Counted from the first letter of the stretch, positions 33,641 through 43,290 are shown. The stretch: 64,000 bases of DNA from Flavobacterium fryxellicola (GCF_900143245.1 NZ_FRDK01000007.1:62001-126000); one strand, 5' to 3'. Made by a program: numbers and translations. The notes: a model not told the origin generated them from the sequence alone.

Positions 33641-34686
33641 TGATGAGCACAACCAATACTAGAAGATTTCCAGCCGAATGGGAAAAACAGCAAGGTATCT
33701 TACTTTGTTTCCCTCACAATGGAAAAGACTGGCCCGGAAAATACGAAGCTGTGCAATGGGCTTTTGTGGAATTTATCAAAAAAGTGGCTACTTATGAAAC
33801 CGTTTTCTTAGTAGTTGCCGATGAAATTCAAAAAGAAAAAGTCAATACAATGCTGGAAACAGCTCATGTTAAACTTGCCAATGTTTCTTACATCATTCAT
33901 AAAACCAATAGAAGTTGGATGCGAGATTCGGGTCCAATAGTAGTGAAAAACGGTGGTATTAGAGAAGCATTGAATTTTAATTTTAATGGTTGGGCCAAAT
34001 ATAAAAATATTCAGCTCGACAAATTTGTCCCTGCCAAAGTAGGCGAATTTTTGAATATTCCTGTAACCCAAGTCGTTTACAAAGGAAAACCGGTCATCGT
34101 TGAAGGTGGTGCGATTGACACCAACGGACGCGGTACTTTATTAACTTCAGAGGAATGCTTGATGCATCCTAATATTCAGGTTCGGAATCCCAATTTTACC
34201 AAAGCAGATTACGAAGCCGTTTTTAAGGAATATCTCGGCATCACCAATGTAATTTGGTTGGGAGACGGAATCGAAGGGGATGATACGCACGGTCACATTG
34301 ATGATTTATGCCGCTTTGTAAATGACGATACAATTGTAACGATTGTCGAAATGGATCCAACGGATAGTAACTACAAACCTTTGCAAGACAATTTGAAACG
34401 CTTACAAAATGCCAAATTAGAAAACGGAAAAGCACCTGTAATTGTAGTTTTACCTATGCCAAAAAAATTAGAATTTGATGGCTTACGATTGCCCGCTAGT
34501 TATGCTAATTTCTTAATTTTAAATCACTGTGTTTTGGTTCCTACTTTTAACGACCGTAATGATAGAGTCGCTTTAAACATCCTTTCAGAATGTTTTCCGG
34601 ATAGAGAAGTCATCGGCATTAGTGCTACGGATTTTATTTGGGGATTTGGAACATTACATTGTTTGAGTCAACAAATTCCAGCGTAA
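33640..34686 (+). CDS. aguA: Agmatine deiminase
   Basis: This enzyme of the peptidyl-arginine-deiminase superfamily converts agmatine to N-carbamoylputrescine and ammonia. It shows RSWMRDSGP, VEGGAIDTNGRGTLLTSEEC, GDDTHGHIDDLCRFV and the catalytic cysteine near the end (C341 in GTLHCLSQQ). The length of 348 residues is usual. Two adjacent ATGs (33640 and 33643) are possible; the first overlaps the aguB stop. A strong terminator follows, closing the aguBA unit. Confidence 0.95.
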   Translation: MMSTTNTRRFPAEWEKQQGILLCFPHNGKDWPGKYEAVQWAFVEFIKKVATYETVFLVVADEIQKEKVNTMLETAHVKLANVSYIIHKTNRSWMRDSGPIVVKNGGIREALNFNFNGWAKYKNIQLDKFVPAKVGEFLNIPVTQVVYKGKPVIVEGGAIDTNGRGTLLTSEECLMHPNIQVRNPNFTKADYEAVFKEYLGITNVIWLGDGIEGDDTHGHIDDLCRFVNDDTIVTIVEMDPTDSNYKPLQDNLKRLQNAKLENGKAPVIVVLPMPKKLEFDGLRLPASYANFLILNHCVLVPTFNDRNDRVALNILSECFPDREVIGISATDFIWGFGTLHCLSQQIPA

Positions 34687-34707
34687 TTTTAGACTACCAA
34701 ATAGAAT

Positions 34708-34747
34708 AAAAAAAGACTTGAAGAATAATTACTTCAAGTCTTTTTTA
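34708..34747. terminator. Bidirectional terminator between aguA and the M1 peptidase gene
   Basis: AAAAAAGACTTGAAG and CTTCAAGTCTTTTTT form a long perfect stem with an 8-nt loop. A and T runs on both sides make it usable for both convergent genes. Confidence 0.9.
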
Positions 34748-34766
34748 TTTCTATTAAATAAAAACA

Positions 34767-37037
34767 CTATTTATCTTTAGTAAATGGTATTTTTTGTCCA
34801 TCAGGGGTCAACATTTCAAATCCATTTAAGCTATCATTAAATTCAAATTTAAGTCCTGCCAATTTAGATTCAAAAGTATTTTTCCCAATGGGTTCGACTG
34901 AAAAGCTTGGATAATTAGTTATCAAAACATTTAGCACGCCATTTTTCTCTGAAAAAGTAATTTTCAAAGGAGCCATTTTAGTGGAGTAAACCCCTAAATA
35001 ACCATCCAAAATTATGTCTTTTTCAATCAAACTTTTACCTGAAGTCCAAATGTTATTGGTTGTATTGCTGTCTGGTAAAACATGATCTGGATCTAGCGTA
35101 ATACTTTCTATTTCTTCGGTCGAATTATGTTTAAAAGACCATGCCTTGTTTTTTTGCCAAACTTCAACTGGTAATTTAACACGAGTTAGTTTTCCGCTTT
35201 TTGTTTTTACGTCTAAACTTACTGGCATTGCCATTTTTTCGAAGTTTTCAATTGATATAACAACGCCTAATTTTGGATCATTTTTTACATATTTAATTGA
35301 ATTTATTCCTTGATCTAATCGCCAGTTGTATTGGAACCAACCTCTCCAAAACCAACTCAAATCTTCGCCAGCTACATTTTCAATTGTTCTAAAGAAATCA
35401 TCTGGTTGTGGGTGTTTGTACGCCCAACGCTCAATATACGTTTTCAAAGCCAAGTCAAACCGTTCTTTACCAAGAACTTGTTCCCGTAAAATAACTAATC
35501 CGGAGCTAGGTTTAGAATAGGCCAAAAGACCAATATTAGCTTCTTTCATATTATCTGGAGAACTCATTATGGTCTCAAGATTAGGACTAGTGTACATTTC
35601 CGCTCTTTGATGCAAATCTGCCTTCGCTTCTTTGTATTCACCATTGTTAAAATCAGCTGAACTTAATGAATTAATAAAAGTATTAAAACCTTCGTCCATC
35701 CAAGCAAACAATCTTTCGTTAGAACCCACAATCATAGGAAACCAAATGTGGCCAAATTCATGATCCGTAACACCCCATAAATCAGCTCCTTTTGACTCCC
35801 AACTGCAAAAAACAATACCTGGATATTCCATTCCGCCCTCATTCCCCGCAACATTTGTAGCTGCTGGATACGGATATTCCAACCATCTTTTAGAATAGTT
35901 TTCAATCGATGCTTTTGTATATTCAGTGGAACGTCCCCATGCGTCATTTCCAGCACTTTCAACTGGATAAACGGAAATAGCTACTGATTTTTTTCCACTT
36001 GGTAAATTGATTTTTGCAGCATCTAAAATAAACGAGGCAGACGAAGACCAAGAAAAATCACGTGAATTTTTAATTTTATAATTCCAAGTTTTAGTCGTTG
36101 TAGCAGCAGTTTTAGATAAACTTGCCACTTCTTCAGCGGTACGAATAAAAACTGTTTTGTCACTTTGTTTGGCTTGAGCTAATCTACTTTGTTCCACCGT
36201 TGAATAAACAGCCGTAGGATTTAGTAATTCTCCAGAAGCAACCACAATATGATTAGAAGGCGCAGTAATACTCACATCAAAATCACCGTATTCCAAGTAA
36301 AATTCAGCAGCTCCTAGATACGGATTTGTATTCCAGCCTCTTACATCATCATAGACACACATGCGAGGATACCATTGTGCTATAGTAAATATTTTGCCGT
36401 TTTTAGTTTCTAAAACTCCCATTCGGTCAGAACCTTCAAAGGGCGCTATAAATGAAAAGTCGATTTTAATTTTAACAGAACCGCCTTTAGCATTTAATCC
36501 TTGTGGAAGAAAAACCTGCATTCTGGTATCAGTGATTACGTACTTTGCCTCTGTTTCGGTTGCTTTTCCTTTCAAGGTAGTAATTACTTTTACCGATTTT
36601 ATTTTATGCCCACCTTCAAAAATTTGGCCTTGAGCCCCATTTCTACTTCCAGTCATAGGAACTATAGCACTTCCGCGGGAATCTGCTTTGAATAAATTTT
36701 GGTCTAAGTTCATCCAAACAAAAGCCATTTTATCCGGACTGTTGTTGGTATAGGTAATGATTCCCGTTCCAGTAATCTCGTTGTTTTTTTCATCCAACTT
36801 AGCCGTTAATTTGTAATCCGCACTATTTTGCCAATATTCAGCGCCTGGCTGACCACTTGCAGAACGCGTAGTTGTTCCATTTTTGGAGTAAAAAAACGGT
36901 GCAAAAGCATCATGATAATCGTACTTAGAAGTAGCAGTACCAGATGCATTTCCGGGAGTTTGTTGTGCCGATAAAGAGCTAACTCCCAATAAGAATAAAG
37001 TCAAGTGGAGTACGACTCCGACGCGGATATTTTTCAT
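34767..37037 (-). CDS. Exported M1 family metallopeptidase
   Basis: This is a zinc aminopeptidase-like protein of 756 residues with a signal peptide (about 1-25, ending SLSAQ), so periplasmic or outer-membrane facing. The zinc site is HEFGH (H426, E427, H430) plus E449 in WMDEGFNTF, and GGMEYP (401-406) corresponds to the GxMEN exopeptidase motif with Tyr in place of Asn. The N-terminal part is the saddle-like beta domain (about 70-300). A C-terminal extension of about 150 residues follows the helical region. No T9SS sorting domain is visible. It probably trims peptides for nutrition or recycling; the natural substrate is unknown. Confidence 0.9.
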   Translation of the reverse strand: MKNIRVGVVLHLTLFLLGVSSLSAQQTPGNASGTATSKYDYHDAFAPFFYSKNGTTTRSASGQPGAEYWQNSADYKLTAKLDEKNNEITGTGIITYTNNSPDKMAFVWMNLDQNLFKADSRGSAIVPMTGSRNGAQGQIFEGGHKIKSVKVITTLKGKATETEAKYVITDTRMQVFLPQGLNAKGGSVKIKIDFSFIAPFEGSDRMGVLETKNGKIFTIAQWYPRMCVYDDVRGWNTNPYLGAAEFYLEYGDFDVSITAPSNHIVVASGELLNPTAVYSTVEQSRLAQAKQSDKTVFIRTAEEVASLSKTAATTTKTWNYKIKNSRDFSWSSSASFILDAAKINLPSGKKSVAISVYPVESAGNDAWGRSTEYTKASIENYSKRWLEYPYPAATNVAGNEGGMEYPGIVFCSWESKGADLWGVTDHEFGHIWFPMIVGSNERLFAWMDEGFNTFINSLSSADFNNGEYKEAKADLHQRAEMYTSPNLETIMSSPDNMKEANIGLLAYSKPSSGLVILREQVLGKERFDLALKTYIERWAYKHPQPDDFFRTIENVAGEDLSWFWRGWFQYNWRLDQGINSIKYVKNDPKLGVVISIENFEKMAMPVSLDVKTKSGKLTRVKLPVEVWQKNKAWSFKHNSTEEIESITLDPDHVLPDSNTTNNIWTSGKSLIEKDIILDGYLGVYSTKMAPLKITFSEKNGVLNVLITNYPSFSVEPIGKNTFESKLAGLKFEFNDSLNGFEMLTPDGQKIPFTKDK

Positions 37038-37207
37038 TTTCTTATAATTTATATCACAAATTAATGAAAAAAAAGAGAATTTTAAACTATTAAACCAAAT
37101 TCATTCTGCTTTGAGACGTAAAATCATGGATTAAGCCAACAAGAATTAAAAATTATAAAATATATTTACACCAGAAACCTATTTTTAAATTAAACTGGAA
37201 CAAAATT

Positions 37208-38059
37208 TTGACAACGACAATCCAAAACGCGACCCTTTCTGCTGAAATTAAACACTTTGGTGCTGAATTAATTTCGCTCAAAACGAATCAGAATAAAGAA
37301 TATATTTGGGAAGGAAACCCTAAATTTTGGGGTAAGCATGCTCCTATTTTATTTCCAATTGTAGGGACTTTAAAAAACAATTCTTTTCAATACGAAGGAA
37401 CTGATTATTCCTTATCCAGACACGGATTCGCAAGAGATATGGCATTCGAATTAATCCATTCGACCCAGAGCAGTGCTACTTTCGCTCTACAATCCTCTGC
37501 AGAGACCTTAAAAGGATATCCATTTGAATTTGAACTACAAATCAGTTATACTTTAGAAGAAAACAACTTAGCTGTTGCATATCATGTAAGAAACAAGGGA
37601 AAATCTAAAATGCCATTTGCTATTGGGGCGCATCCTGCCTTTGCCTTGCCAAATGAATTCGACAATTATGCGATTGCTTTCGAAAAAGAGGAATCTTTGG
37701 AATATTATATTTTAGAAGATGATTTGGTTTCAAATAAAACTAAAAAACTTAAAGTCGATGACACCATCATTCCTCTGAATTATGAACTATTTAAAAATGA
37801 TGCTTTAATTTTCAAAACATTAGAATCCAATTCATTGACGATTTTAGAAAATAAAAACCCAGTATTGAAAGTACATTTTGAAGGTTTTCCGAGTTTAGGA
37901 ATTTGGACTAAGATGAATGCACCCTTCATTTGTATCGAACCGTGGTTTGGCTATTCTGACACTACCGAAAGTACCGGTGATTTATTCGAAAAAGAAGGCA
38001 TTCAAATTTTAGAATCCAACGACGCATTCCAATCAAAGTATAGCATTGAACTACTTTAA
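37208..38059 (+). CDS. Aldose 1-epimerase family protein (LacX-like), TTG start
   Basis: This galactose mutarotase-fold protein of 283 residues resembles the LacX/YphB subgroup. GRHGF is seen as SRHGFARDM (about 77-85), and IGAHPAFALP (about 140-149) holds the conserved His; FICIEPWFGYSD (about 239-250) holds the catalytic Glu. There is no ATG near the conserved N-terminus; the TTG at 37208 gives MTTTIQNATLSAEI, the usual family start. It probably interconverts sugar anomers or sugar phosphates. It precedes a GNAT gene by 15 bp and is likely co-transcribed with it. Confidence 0.87.
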   Translation: MTTTIQNATLSAEIKHFGAELISLKTNQNKEYIWEGNPKFWGKHAPILFPIVGTLKNNSFQYEGTDYSLSRHGFARDMAFELIHSTQSSATFALQSSAETLKGYPFEFELQISYTLEENNLAVAYHVRNKGKSKMPFAIGAHPAFALPNEFDNYAIAFEKEESLEYYILEDDLVSNKTKKLKVDDTIIPLNYELFKNDALIFKTLESNSLTILENKNPVLKVHFEGFPSLGIWTKMNAPFICIEPWFGYSDTTESTGDLFEKEGIQILESNDAFQSKYSIELL

Positions 38060-38074
38060 TTAAAAAAATTTAAC

Positions 38075-38623
38075 ATGCTCACAATCTCTTTTACCCCATT
38101 TCCAAATTTAGAAACCGAACGTTTGCTTTTAAGAAGAGTGGTACCTGCTGATGTAAAGGAAATTTTCGCTTTGCGATCTAATCCGGAAACGATGAAATAC
38201 ATTCCAAGACCTTTATTAAAAAGCGATGAAGATGCCTTAGAACATGTTGCAATGATTGACAGTAAAATAGACACTAATGAAGGAATCAATTGGGCGATTA
38301 CATTAAAAGACGATCCAAAACTAATTGGAATAATTGGTCACTATAGAATAAAACCTGAGCATTTTCGCGCCGAAATTGGTTACATGCTGCTTCCCGACTA
38401 TTATGGAAAAGGAATAATTTCTGAAGCGGTCAAAGAAACGTTACGTTATGGTTTTCGAGTGATGAAATTGCATTCGATCGAAGCTGTTATTGACCCTGAT
38501 AATCTAGCTTCAGCGAAGGTTTTAGAGAAAAATGGGTTTGTTAAAGAAGCTCATTTTAAAGAAAATGAATATTATGATGGCCGTTTTTGGGATAGTGTGG
38601 TTTATTCTCTGCTAGATACGTAG
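38075..38623 (+). CDS. GNAT family N-acetyltransferase (RimJ/RimL-like)
   Basis: This acetyltransferase of 182 residues is related to ribosomal-protein alanine acetyltransferases. ETERLLLRRVVPAD (about 11-24) is the typical opening, AEIGYMLLPDYYGKGIISEAV (about 109-129) is the acetyl-CoA pyrophosphate loop with YYGKG, and ASAKVLEKNGFVKE closes the fold. The substrate is not predictable. It is 15 bp from the epimerase-like gene. Confidence 0.88.
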   Translation: MLTISFTPFPNLETERLLLRRVVPADVKEIFALRSNPETMKYIPRPLLKSDEDALEHVAMIDSKIDTNEGINWAITLKDDPKLIGIIGHYRIKPEHFRAEIGYMLLPDYYGKGIISEAVKETLRYGFRVMKLHSIEAVIDPDNLASAKVLEKNGFVKEAHFKENEYYDGRFWDSVVYSLLDT

Positions 38624-38758
38624 CATTCTAATTAGAGAGTATTGGTAAGGATACCTATTAAATTAATTTCAACAAAAAATAAACTATACAATTAATATTT
38701 ATCTTTGCTTTGCTTAGTCCCCTACTCAATTAGTTCCCGTTGATATAAAATTCTCTTT

Positions 38759-39310
38759 ATGAAAAAAATATTAGTAGTCTCTTTTCTCTTTATCTCTGTA
38801 CTATCCCAAAGTCAAACTTACGTAAAAGCAAATGCTGTAACGACTTTATTGACGGTTCCAAATGTGGGTATTGAAACTAGTATTGGAAAAAAATCGACTT
38901 TCCAATTTGATATTACAGCGTCTTTTTGGAAATCAATAAATGGCAAGCCTGCACAATTTTATATTTTTATACCCGAATACCGCTACCATTTCAAAGAAAA
39001 ATATAATGGTTTTTATGTAGGAGCACATGTTGGAGGCACCCTATACAATTTTCAAAAATGGAATTATTTCAATACAGACAACTATGAAAAAGGGGTTGGA
39101 TACATGGTTGGTGCTACTGTAGGATATCAAAAAAAGATTAAAGAGCACTTTCTATTGGATTTTTTTATTGGTGGTGGAAACCATCAAGGCTTTTATAAAG
39201 GGTACCTTATTTCCACAAACGAACGTGTGGATAGTGCCAAAAAATACAATAAAAGCGGTGAATGGTTGCCTTATCGAGGTGGCATTATGATTTCTTACCA
39301 ATTAGACTAA
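38759..39310 (+). CDS. DUF3575 family exported beta-barrel-like protein
   Basis: This is a protein of 183 residues with a signal peptide (about 1-19, ending SQSQ). The pattern of N-terminal VKANAVTTLLTVPNVGIE, IFIPEYRYHF and FYVGAHVGGTLYNF, with alternating aromatic residues, fits DUF3575, small outer-membrane proteins common in Bacteroidota. The C-terminus ends in ISYQLD, compatible with a barrel end. Function is unknown. The gene converges with the VF530-like gene, their stops overlapping by 4 bp. Confidence 0.8.
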   Translation: MKKILVVSFLFISVLSQSQTYVKANAVTTLLTVPNVGIETSIGKKSTFQFDITASFWKSINGKPAQFYIFIPEYRYHFKEKYNGFYVGAHVGGTLYNFQKWNYFNTDNYEKGVGYMVGATVGYQKKIKEHFLLDFFIGGGNHQGFYKGYLISTNERVDSAKKYNKSGEWLPYRGGIMISYQLD

Positions 39311-39543
39311 ACTTTATTTTCAAATTTTAGCAAGGATTGAACGTATAAATCTTCCACTTGTTTTCTAGCCCAATCCGTTTTTCGTAGAAAATTCAAACTA
39401 GATTTGATACTTGGATTATCCGTAAAACACTTTACTTTTATGAGTTCTCCCAGGGTATCAAATCCATAGTGATCTACTAATTGTTCTACTATTTTTTGAA
39501 GTGTAATTCCGTGAAGCGGATCTTTTGATTTTAAGTTTTCCAT
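39307..39543 (-). CDS. VF530 family DNA-binding protein (DUF2132)
   Basis: This is a small protein of 78 residues. KDPLHGITLQKIVEQLVDHYGF, FTDNPSIKSSLNFLRKT and WARKQVEDLY are the family hallmarks. The structure of the Vibrio homologue suggested nucleic acid binding. I chose ATG 39543 rather than an upstream ATG because homologues start near MENLKSKDPL and because a TATATTTG box (39548-39555, minus strand) lies just before it, leaving only 4 nt for a leader. Its 3' end overlaps the DUF3575 gene by 4 bp. Confidence 0.88.
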   Translation of the reverse strand: MENLKSKDPLHGITLQKIVEQLVDHYGFDTLGELIKVKCFTDNPSIKSSLNFLRKTDWARKQVEDLYVQSLLKFENKV

Positions 39544-39593
39544 TTTGCAAATATATAAAAACAGCAATTACTAAATTTTTTAAATTCATTCTA

Positions 39594-40079
39594 ATGAAAA
39601 AATTTCTATTACTATTTACATTTTTATTTTTAAACATCAGTTTTGGACAAAAAATAACAACAACATATTACTTTATACGTCATGCTGAAAAAGTAGATAA
39701 CTCTAAAAATCCAGATTTATCAATGAAAGGTATGGAAAGAGCAAATCATTGGAACAAAATATTCGCAGAAGTAGATTTTGATCTAGTGTACGCTACCGAT
39801 TTTAAAAGAACGGTTCAAACGGCAAGTCCAACTGCTACAGCTAAAAAGCATACAATTAAAATTTATGATCCTAAAAACATAGCAATTGAATCCTTCAAAA
39901 AGGAAACTTTAGGAAAAAAGATTTTGATTGTTGGCCACAGTAACACCATACCACATTTTGTAAATCAATTTATCAATCAAAAAACATACGCTGACATTGA
40001 AGATTCAACTTTTGGCAATCTGTATATTGTGACACTAATAGGAGATGATATAAGTCATCAAATATTGAAATTAGAATAA
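39594..40079 (+). CDS. Exported histidine phosphatase family protein (SixA-like)
   Basis: This phosphatase-fold protein of about 161 residues carries a signal peptide starting MKKFLLLFTFLFLNISFG. The phosphohistidine motif RHAEK follows directly in YYFIRHAEKVD, and the second catalytic His is in VGHSNTIPHF. The export signal is unusual for SixA proper and implies a periplasmic phosphatase with unknown substrate. I chose ATG 39594 because the frame extends upstream with no homology and this ATG gives a clean signal peptide. A terminator follows. Confidence 0.85.
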   Translation: MKKFLLLFTFLFLNISFGQKITTTYYFIRHAEKVDNSKNPDLSMKGMERANHWNKIFAEVDFDLVYATDFKRTVQTASPTATAKKHTIKIYDPKNIAIESFKKETLGKKILIVGHSNTIPHFVNQFINQKTYADIEDSTFGNLYIVTLIGDDISHQILKLE

Positions 40080-40110
40080 GCTGAGCTAAAGCATAAAATA
40101 CAACCACAAA

Positions 40111-40138
40111 AAAGTCACTATCAAATAATAGTGACTTT
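40111..40138. terminator. Bidirectional terminator between the phosphatase gene and ompW
   Basis: AAAGTCACTAT and ATAGTGACTTT are perfect 11-bp arms around a 6-nt loop, flanked by A and T runs, between convergent genes. Confidence 0.88.
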
Positions 40139-40168
40139 CTTAGATTTATCCAAATTCTGAATAAAAGC

Positions 40169-40852
40169 TTAAAACTTCATTCCAATACCCATTCCCATGA
40201 TTAATGGATTAATAGTTACAGCAGCAGGCATCGCTAATCCAGTTGCTAAATTAGAAGCATCAACAGTAACATCTGTTTTTAAAAATAATTTTTTGACATC
40301 GGCATTAATAAAAAAAGTATCGTTTAGCATCAAATCAAAGCCTACTTGGAAAGCATAGCCGAAATTATTTTTATGCCTTACCTTTTTAACTGCATTTCCA
40401 TCTTCTACATTATAGAAAATAGTGTAATTGACCCCCGCTCCCACGTAAGGTTTAAATACCTTTTCAGCCAAGGGATAAAAGTGATACTGCGCCGTTAACG
40501 TTGGCGGCAATAACCAAACGCTTCCTAAATCTATATTGGCATTATTGGGTCCGCCAATGGCTGAAATATCAGAACCAACGGTATGAACCTCATGCTTAGT
40601 AGTTGCTAAAATTAACTCCGTCGCAAAATGTTTGGTAAAAAAATAAGTAAAGTCTAATTCTGGAACAAATGTATTTGAAAGGGCAACATCACCTCCAATA
40701 ACACCAATTTTGGCGCTCTCGTATGGGATAACAGCAATTCCTCTAACGCGGGCCTGCCACTTTTTGAAATCAGGAGTTTTGTTTTCTTCTTTTGTTTGTG
40801 CATTTAATGTCAAAAAGGACACTGCCATAAAGGCTAAGATAATTTTTTTCAT
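40169..40852 (-). CDS. OmpW family outer membrane protein
   Basis: This is an eight-stranded beta-barrel protein of 227 residues with a signal peptide (about 1-18, LTLNAQ). PTLTAQYHFYPLAEKVFKPY and VGAGVNYTIFYNVED (about 118-150) and the terminal aromatic GMGIGMKF are OmpW features. It probably forms a narrow pore for small hydrophobic or cationic compounds. It is transcribed alone, convergent with the phosphatase gene and divergent from smpB. Confidence 0.9.
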   Translation of the reverse strand: MKKIILAFMAVSFLTLNAQTKEENKTPDFKKWQARVRGIAVIPYESAKIGVIGGDVALSNTFVPELDFTYFFTKHFATELILATTKHEVHTVGSDISAIGGPNNANIDLGSVWLLPPTLTAQYHFYPLAEKVFKPYVGAGVNYTIFYNVEDGNAVKKVRHKNNFGYAFQVGFDLMLNDTFFINADVKKLFLKTDVTVDASNLATGLAMPAAVTINPLIMGMGIGMKF

Positions 40853-40983
40853 TTTAACTATGGTTTAAATTGTTAGTCAAATGTATGCTTGAGAATTTCC
40901 TTTTTCACTGATATAAATCATAGTTTGAAGAATATTTATACTTATTTTAGCACGCAATACTGCATAAATTTTCAATTTTAGTA

Positions 40984-40991
40984 TACCTTTG
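40984..40991 (+). promoter_or_regulatory. Predicted -7 box of smpB with almost no leader
   Basis: TACCTTTG fits TAnnTTTG and ends 6 nt before the smpB ATG at 40998, so transcription would begin at or next to the start codon. No TTG was seen at the expected -33 distance. Confidence 0.5.
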
Positions 40992-40997
40992 CGTCCT

Positions 40998-41450
40998 ATG
41001 TTAAAAACAATAAATATATTCAACAAAAGGGCGAAATTCGATTACGAAATAATCGAAACATTTACCGCAGGAATCGTTTTGGCTGGCACCGAAATCAAAT
41101 CCATTCGATTAGGAAAAGCGAACATAACCGAAAGTTTTTGCGAATTTAGCAATAACGAACTTTTTGCAATCAATACTTATATTGAAGAATATACCTTTGG
41201 GAATCAATTCAACCACAAAGCCAGAAGCGAGCGTAAATTACTTTTGAATAAGAAAGAATTAAAAGGTTTATTGAAAAGCGTGCAAGCCAAAGGATTAACA
41301 ATAGTCCCCTTGAAATTGTTTACCAATGAAAAAGGAATGGCCAAACTACAAATAGGCCTATGTAAAGGAAAGAAAACCTACGACAAACGGGAATCCCTTA
41401 AAGAACAGGACACCAAACGCGATCTTGACAGAATAAAAAAATCATTTTAA
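40998..41450 (+). CDS. smpB: SsrA-binding protein SmpB
   Basis: It binds tmRNA and delivers it to stalled ribosomes for trans-translation. The N-terminal NKRAKFDYEIIETFTAGIVLAGTEIKSIR segment (split here as family blocks), ITESFCEF, and the basic C-terminal tail KKTYDKRESLKEQDTKRDL are diagnostic. The length of 150 residues is normal. I chose ATG 40998; an upstream TTG in frame overlaps the promoter box and would add only three residues. The gene is followed by the HTH-Fic gene after 79 bp, with its own promoter. Confidence 0.95.
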   Translation: MLKTINIFNKRAKFDYEIIETFTAGIVLAGTEIKSIRLGKANITESFCEFSNNELFAINTYIEEYTFGNQFNHKARSERKLLLNKKELKGLLKSVQAKGLTIVPLKLFTNEKGMAKLQIGLCKGKKTYDKRESLKEQDTKRDLDRIKKSF

Positions 41451-41496
41451 ATTAAAATAAAATTGAAAAAAAATATTCTACCTATAAAAAATGACT

Positions 41497-41513
41497 AAAT
41501 TTGTCAAGACAAT
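41497..41513 (+). promoter_or_regulatory. Promoter box overlapped by a palindrome upstream of the HTH-Fic gene
   Basis: TAAATTTG (41497-41504) fits the -7 consensus. The perfect inverted repeat TTGTC-AA-GACAA (41502-41513) overlaps its end and covers the likely transcription start, 16 bp before the ATG. Binding of a repressor here would block initiation. The encoded protein itself has an N-terminal HTH, so autoregulation is a natural hypothesis. Confidence 0.5.
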
Positions 41514-41529
41514 TTAAAACATTTTTAAA

Positions 41530-42579
41530 ATGAAAACACTACTCAAAAATGCAAGAGAACAAAAAGGACTCAAAACTAGAGAAGTGGCACAACTTTTAGG
41601 AATTGATCAAGCCTTAATCAGTAAGTTTGAAAGTGGAACCAGAAAACCCACAAGAGACCAAGTTATAAAATTAGCGTCTTTACTACAAATAGATTTAGAA
41701 ACCATCATGGTCGCCTGGCTTAAAGAAAAAATTCTTTATGAAATTGGTCAGGATGAGTTTGCTTTAAAAGCATTATTGGTGGCGGAGCAAGAAATTAGAT
41801 ATCAAAGTAATCCTTCAAAGAAAAAACTATCTAGTACACTGCAAAAAATTTTAGATGAAATAGACATTCTCAAGATAAAACTGGATGGGTTTCGTCAGTT
41901 TGATAGTTATCGCATTGCACAAGCTTTAGAGCTGGAATATACTTTTGAAAGTAACCGTATCGAAGGCAATACAATGACTTTGCGTGAAACTGATTTAGTT
42001 ATCAATGAAGGCCTAACTATTTCCGGAAAAAGTATGCGAGAACATCTTGAAGTTATTAATCATCAAGAAGCCATTGCGTTCATTAAAGATTTAATGCAAA
42101 GAAATAGTTCCATAAATGAACGAGAAGTATTGTCTATTCATAATCTTATTTTGAGAGGAATTCAACCTGAAGATGCGGGTCGTTATAGAAAAGTTCAAGT
42201 GATGATTCAAGGAAGTAGCCACATGCCTCCACAACCTTTTCTGGTGGCCAAAGAAATGGAAGATTTTTTTATTTGGTATGAAACCAATAAATCAAGTCTT
42301 CATCCAATAGTTTTGGCTGCTGAAATGCACGAACGCTTGGTTACTATCCATCCATTTATTGATGGAAACGGCAGAACTTCACGCTTGGTAATGAATTTAA
42401 TTTTATTGCAAAATGGCTACATTATTGCTAATATAAAAGGGGATTATGAAAGTAGGATGCACTATTATCAAACACTTGAAACAGCCCAAACTAAAAACAA
42501 TAAAGAGGATTTTTTGTTGTTCATTGCACTAATAGAAAAAGAAAGCTTAGAGCGGTATATAAATATTATTGGTCAATAA
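41530..42579 (+). CDS. Fic family AMP-transferase with N-terminal XRE helix-turn-helix
   Basis: This is a protein of 349 residues in two parts. Residues 1-61 are an XRE/Cro-type HTH (REQKGLKTREVAQLLGIDQALISKFESG). After a helical linker, the Fic domain carries the active-site loop HPFIDGNGR (H274 to R282), which transfers AMP or another nucleotide to protein hydroxyls. The inhibitory helix motif (S/T)xxxE(G/N) is present as S141-NRI-E145-G146 on the N-terminal side of the Fic core, which makes it a class II, auto-inhibited Fic. The catalytic histidine and Arg are intact. No antitoxin gene is adjacent. Targets are unknown; the HTH suggests that it also binds DNA, perhaps its own promoter. Confidence 0.92.
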   Translation: MKTLLKNAREQKGLKTREVAQLLGIDQALISKFESGTRKPTRDQVIKLASLLQIDLETIMVAWLKEKILYEIGQDEFALKALLVAEQEIRYQSNPSKKKLSSTLQKILDEIDILKIKLDGFRQFDSYRIAQALELEYTFESNRIEGNTMTLRETDLVINEGLTISGKSMREHLEVINHQEAIAFIKDLMQRNSSINEREVLSIHNLILRGIQPEDAGRYRKVQVMIQGSSHMPPQPFLVAKEMEDFFIWYETNKSSLHPIVLAAEMHERLVTIHPFIDGNGRTSRLVMNLILLQNGYIIANIKGDYESRMHYYQTLETAQTKNNKEDFLLFIALIEKESLERYINIIGQ

Positions 42580-42590
42580 AAATATTTCTT

Positions 42591-42628
42591 CAGCTCCTTT
42601 TTCCATGGGAAGGGTTGGGGATGGGATT
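42591..42628. repeat. Half element of family B between the fic gene and pcm
   Basis: CAGCTCCTTTTCCATGGGAA and the following GGGTTGGGGATGGGA resemble the right half of the element at 5927-6028. It sits in the convergent gap, directly next to the pcm stop. Confidence 0.5.
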
Positions 42629-43270
42629 TTAGTTTTTATCTTCTAATAATGGGACAAATCGAAACTCCCCAAATTCATGTTTCTCAAATTGAGTTTCGTT
42701 TTTTCTGATTAACAAAGTCATAATTTGCACCTCTTCGCCTAGCGGAATAACAAGTCTCCCTCCTATCTTTAATTGTGACATCAATGGTTGAGGAATAAAC
42801 GGAGCACCCGCAGTTACAATTATACTGTCAAAGGGCGCATAGCTTGGTAATCCCTTATAACCATCTCCAAAAGAAAGATGTTTGGGTCGGATATTTAGTT
42901 TTGGGAATAAATTAGAGGTTTTCTTAAACAATTCATTTTGTCGTTCTACACTATAGACTTTAGCGCCCATACTACATAAAACAGCCGTTTGATAACCAGA
43001 ACCAGTTCCTATTTCTAATATTTTATGTTCTTTTTTTACTTCTAATAATTGGGATTGAAAGGCAACAGTGTAAGGTTGCGAAATTGTTTGCCCTGCGCCA
43101 ATAGGAAAGGCCTTGTCTTGATAGGCATAAGCTTCAAAACTGGAATTCAGGAACAAGTGACGTGGAATTTTTTTTATCGCAGCCAAAACGTTTTTATCAG
43201 TAATTCCTTTTTGCTCTAAAATGCTTACTAATTGATTCCGAAGTCCTTGATGTTTCGCTTTATCTTCCAA
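42629..43270 (-). CDS. pcm: Protein-L-isoaspartate O-methyltransferase, TTG start
   Basis: It repairs isomerised Asp/Asn residues by methylation. SAM-fold motifs are LEIGTGSGYQTAVL, VYSVERQNEL and FDSIIVTAGAPFIPQPL; AYQDKAFPIGAGQTISQPYTVA is the substrate region. The frame is open from an ATG at 43393, but I place the start at TTG 43270: the encoded protein is then 213 residues, the family length, and a good promoter (TTG-N20-TATTTTTG, 43321-43291) lies inside the would-be N-terminal extension, so that extension would not be transcribed from it. Convergent with the fic gene, divergent from the Gfo/Idh gene. Confidence 0.9.
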   Translation of the reverse strand: MEDKAKHQGLRNQLVSILEQKGITDKNVLAAIKKIPRHLFLNSSFEAYAYQDKAFPIGAGQTISQPYTVAFQSQLLEVKKEHKILEIGTGSGYQTAVLCSMGAKVYSVERQNELFKKTSNLFPKLNIRPKHLSFGDGYKGLPSYAPFDSIIVTAGAPFIPQPLMSQLKIGGRLVIPLGEEVQIMTLLIRKNETQFEKHEFGEFRFVPLLEDKN

Positions 43271-43290
43271 AATTTGATATTTAATTTTGA

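Noticed and set aside
41530..42579. Fic toxin-antitoxin module with a separate antitoxin gene
   Set aside because: The inhibitory motif is inside the same chain and no small antitoxin ORF lies next to it.
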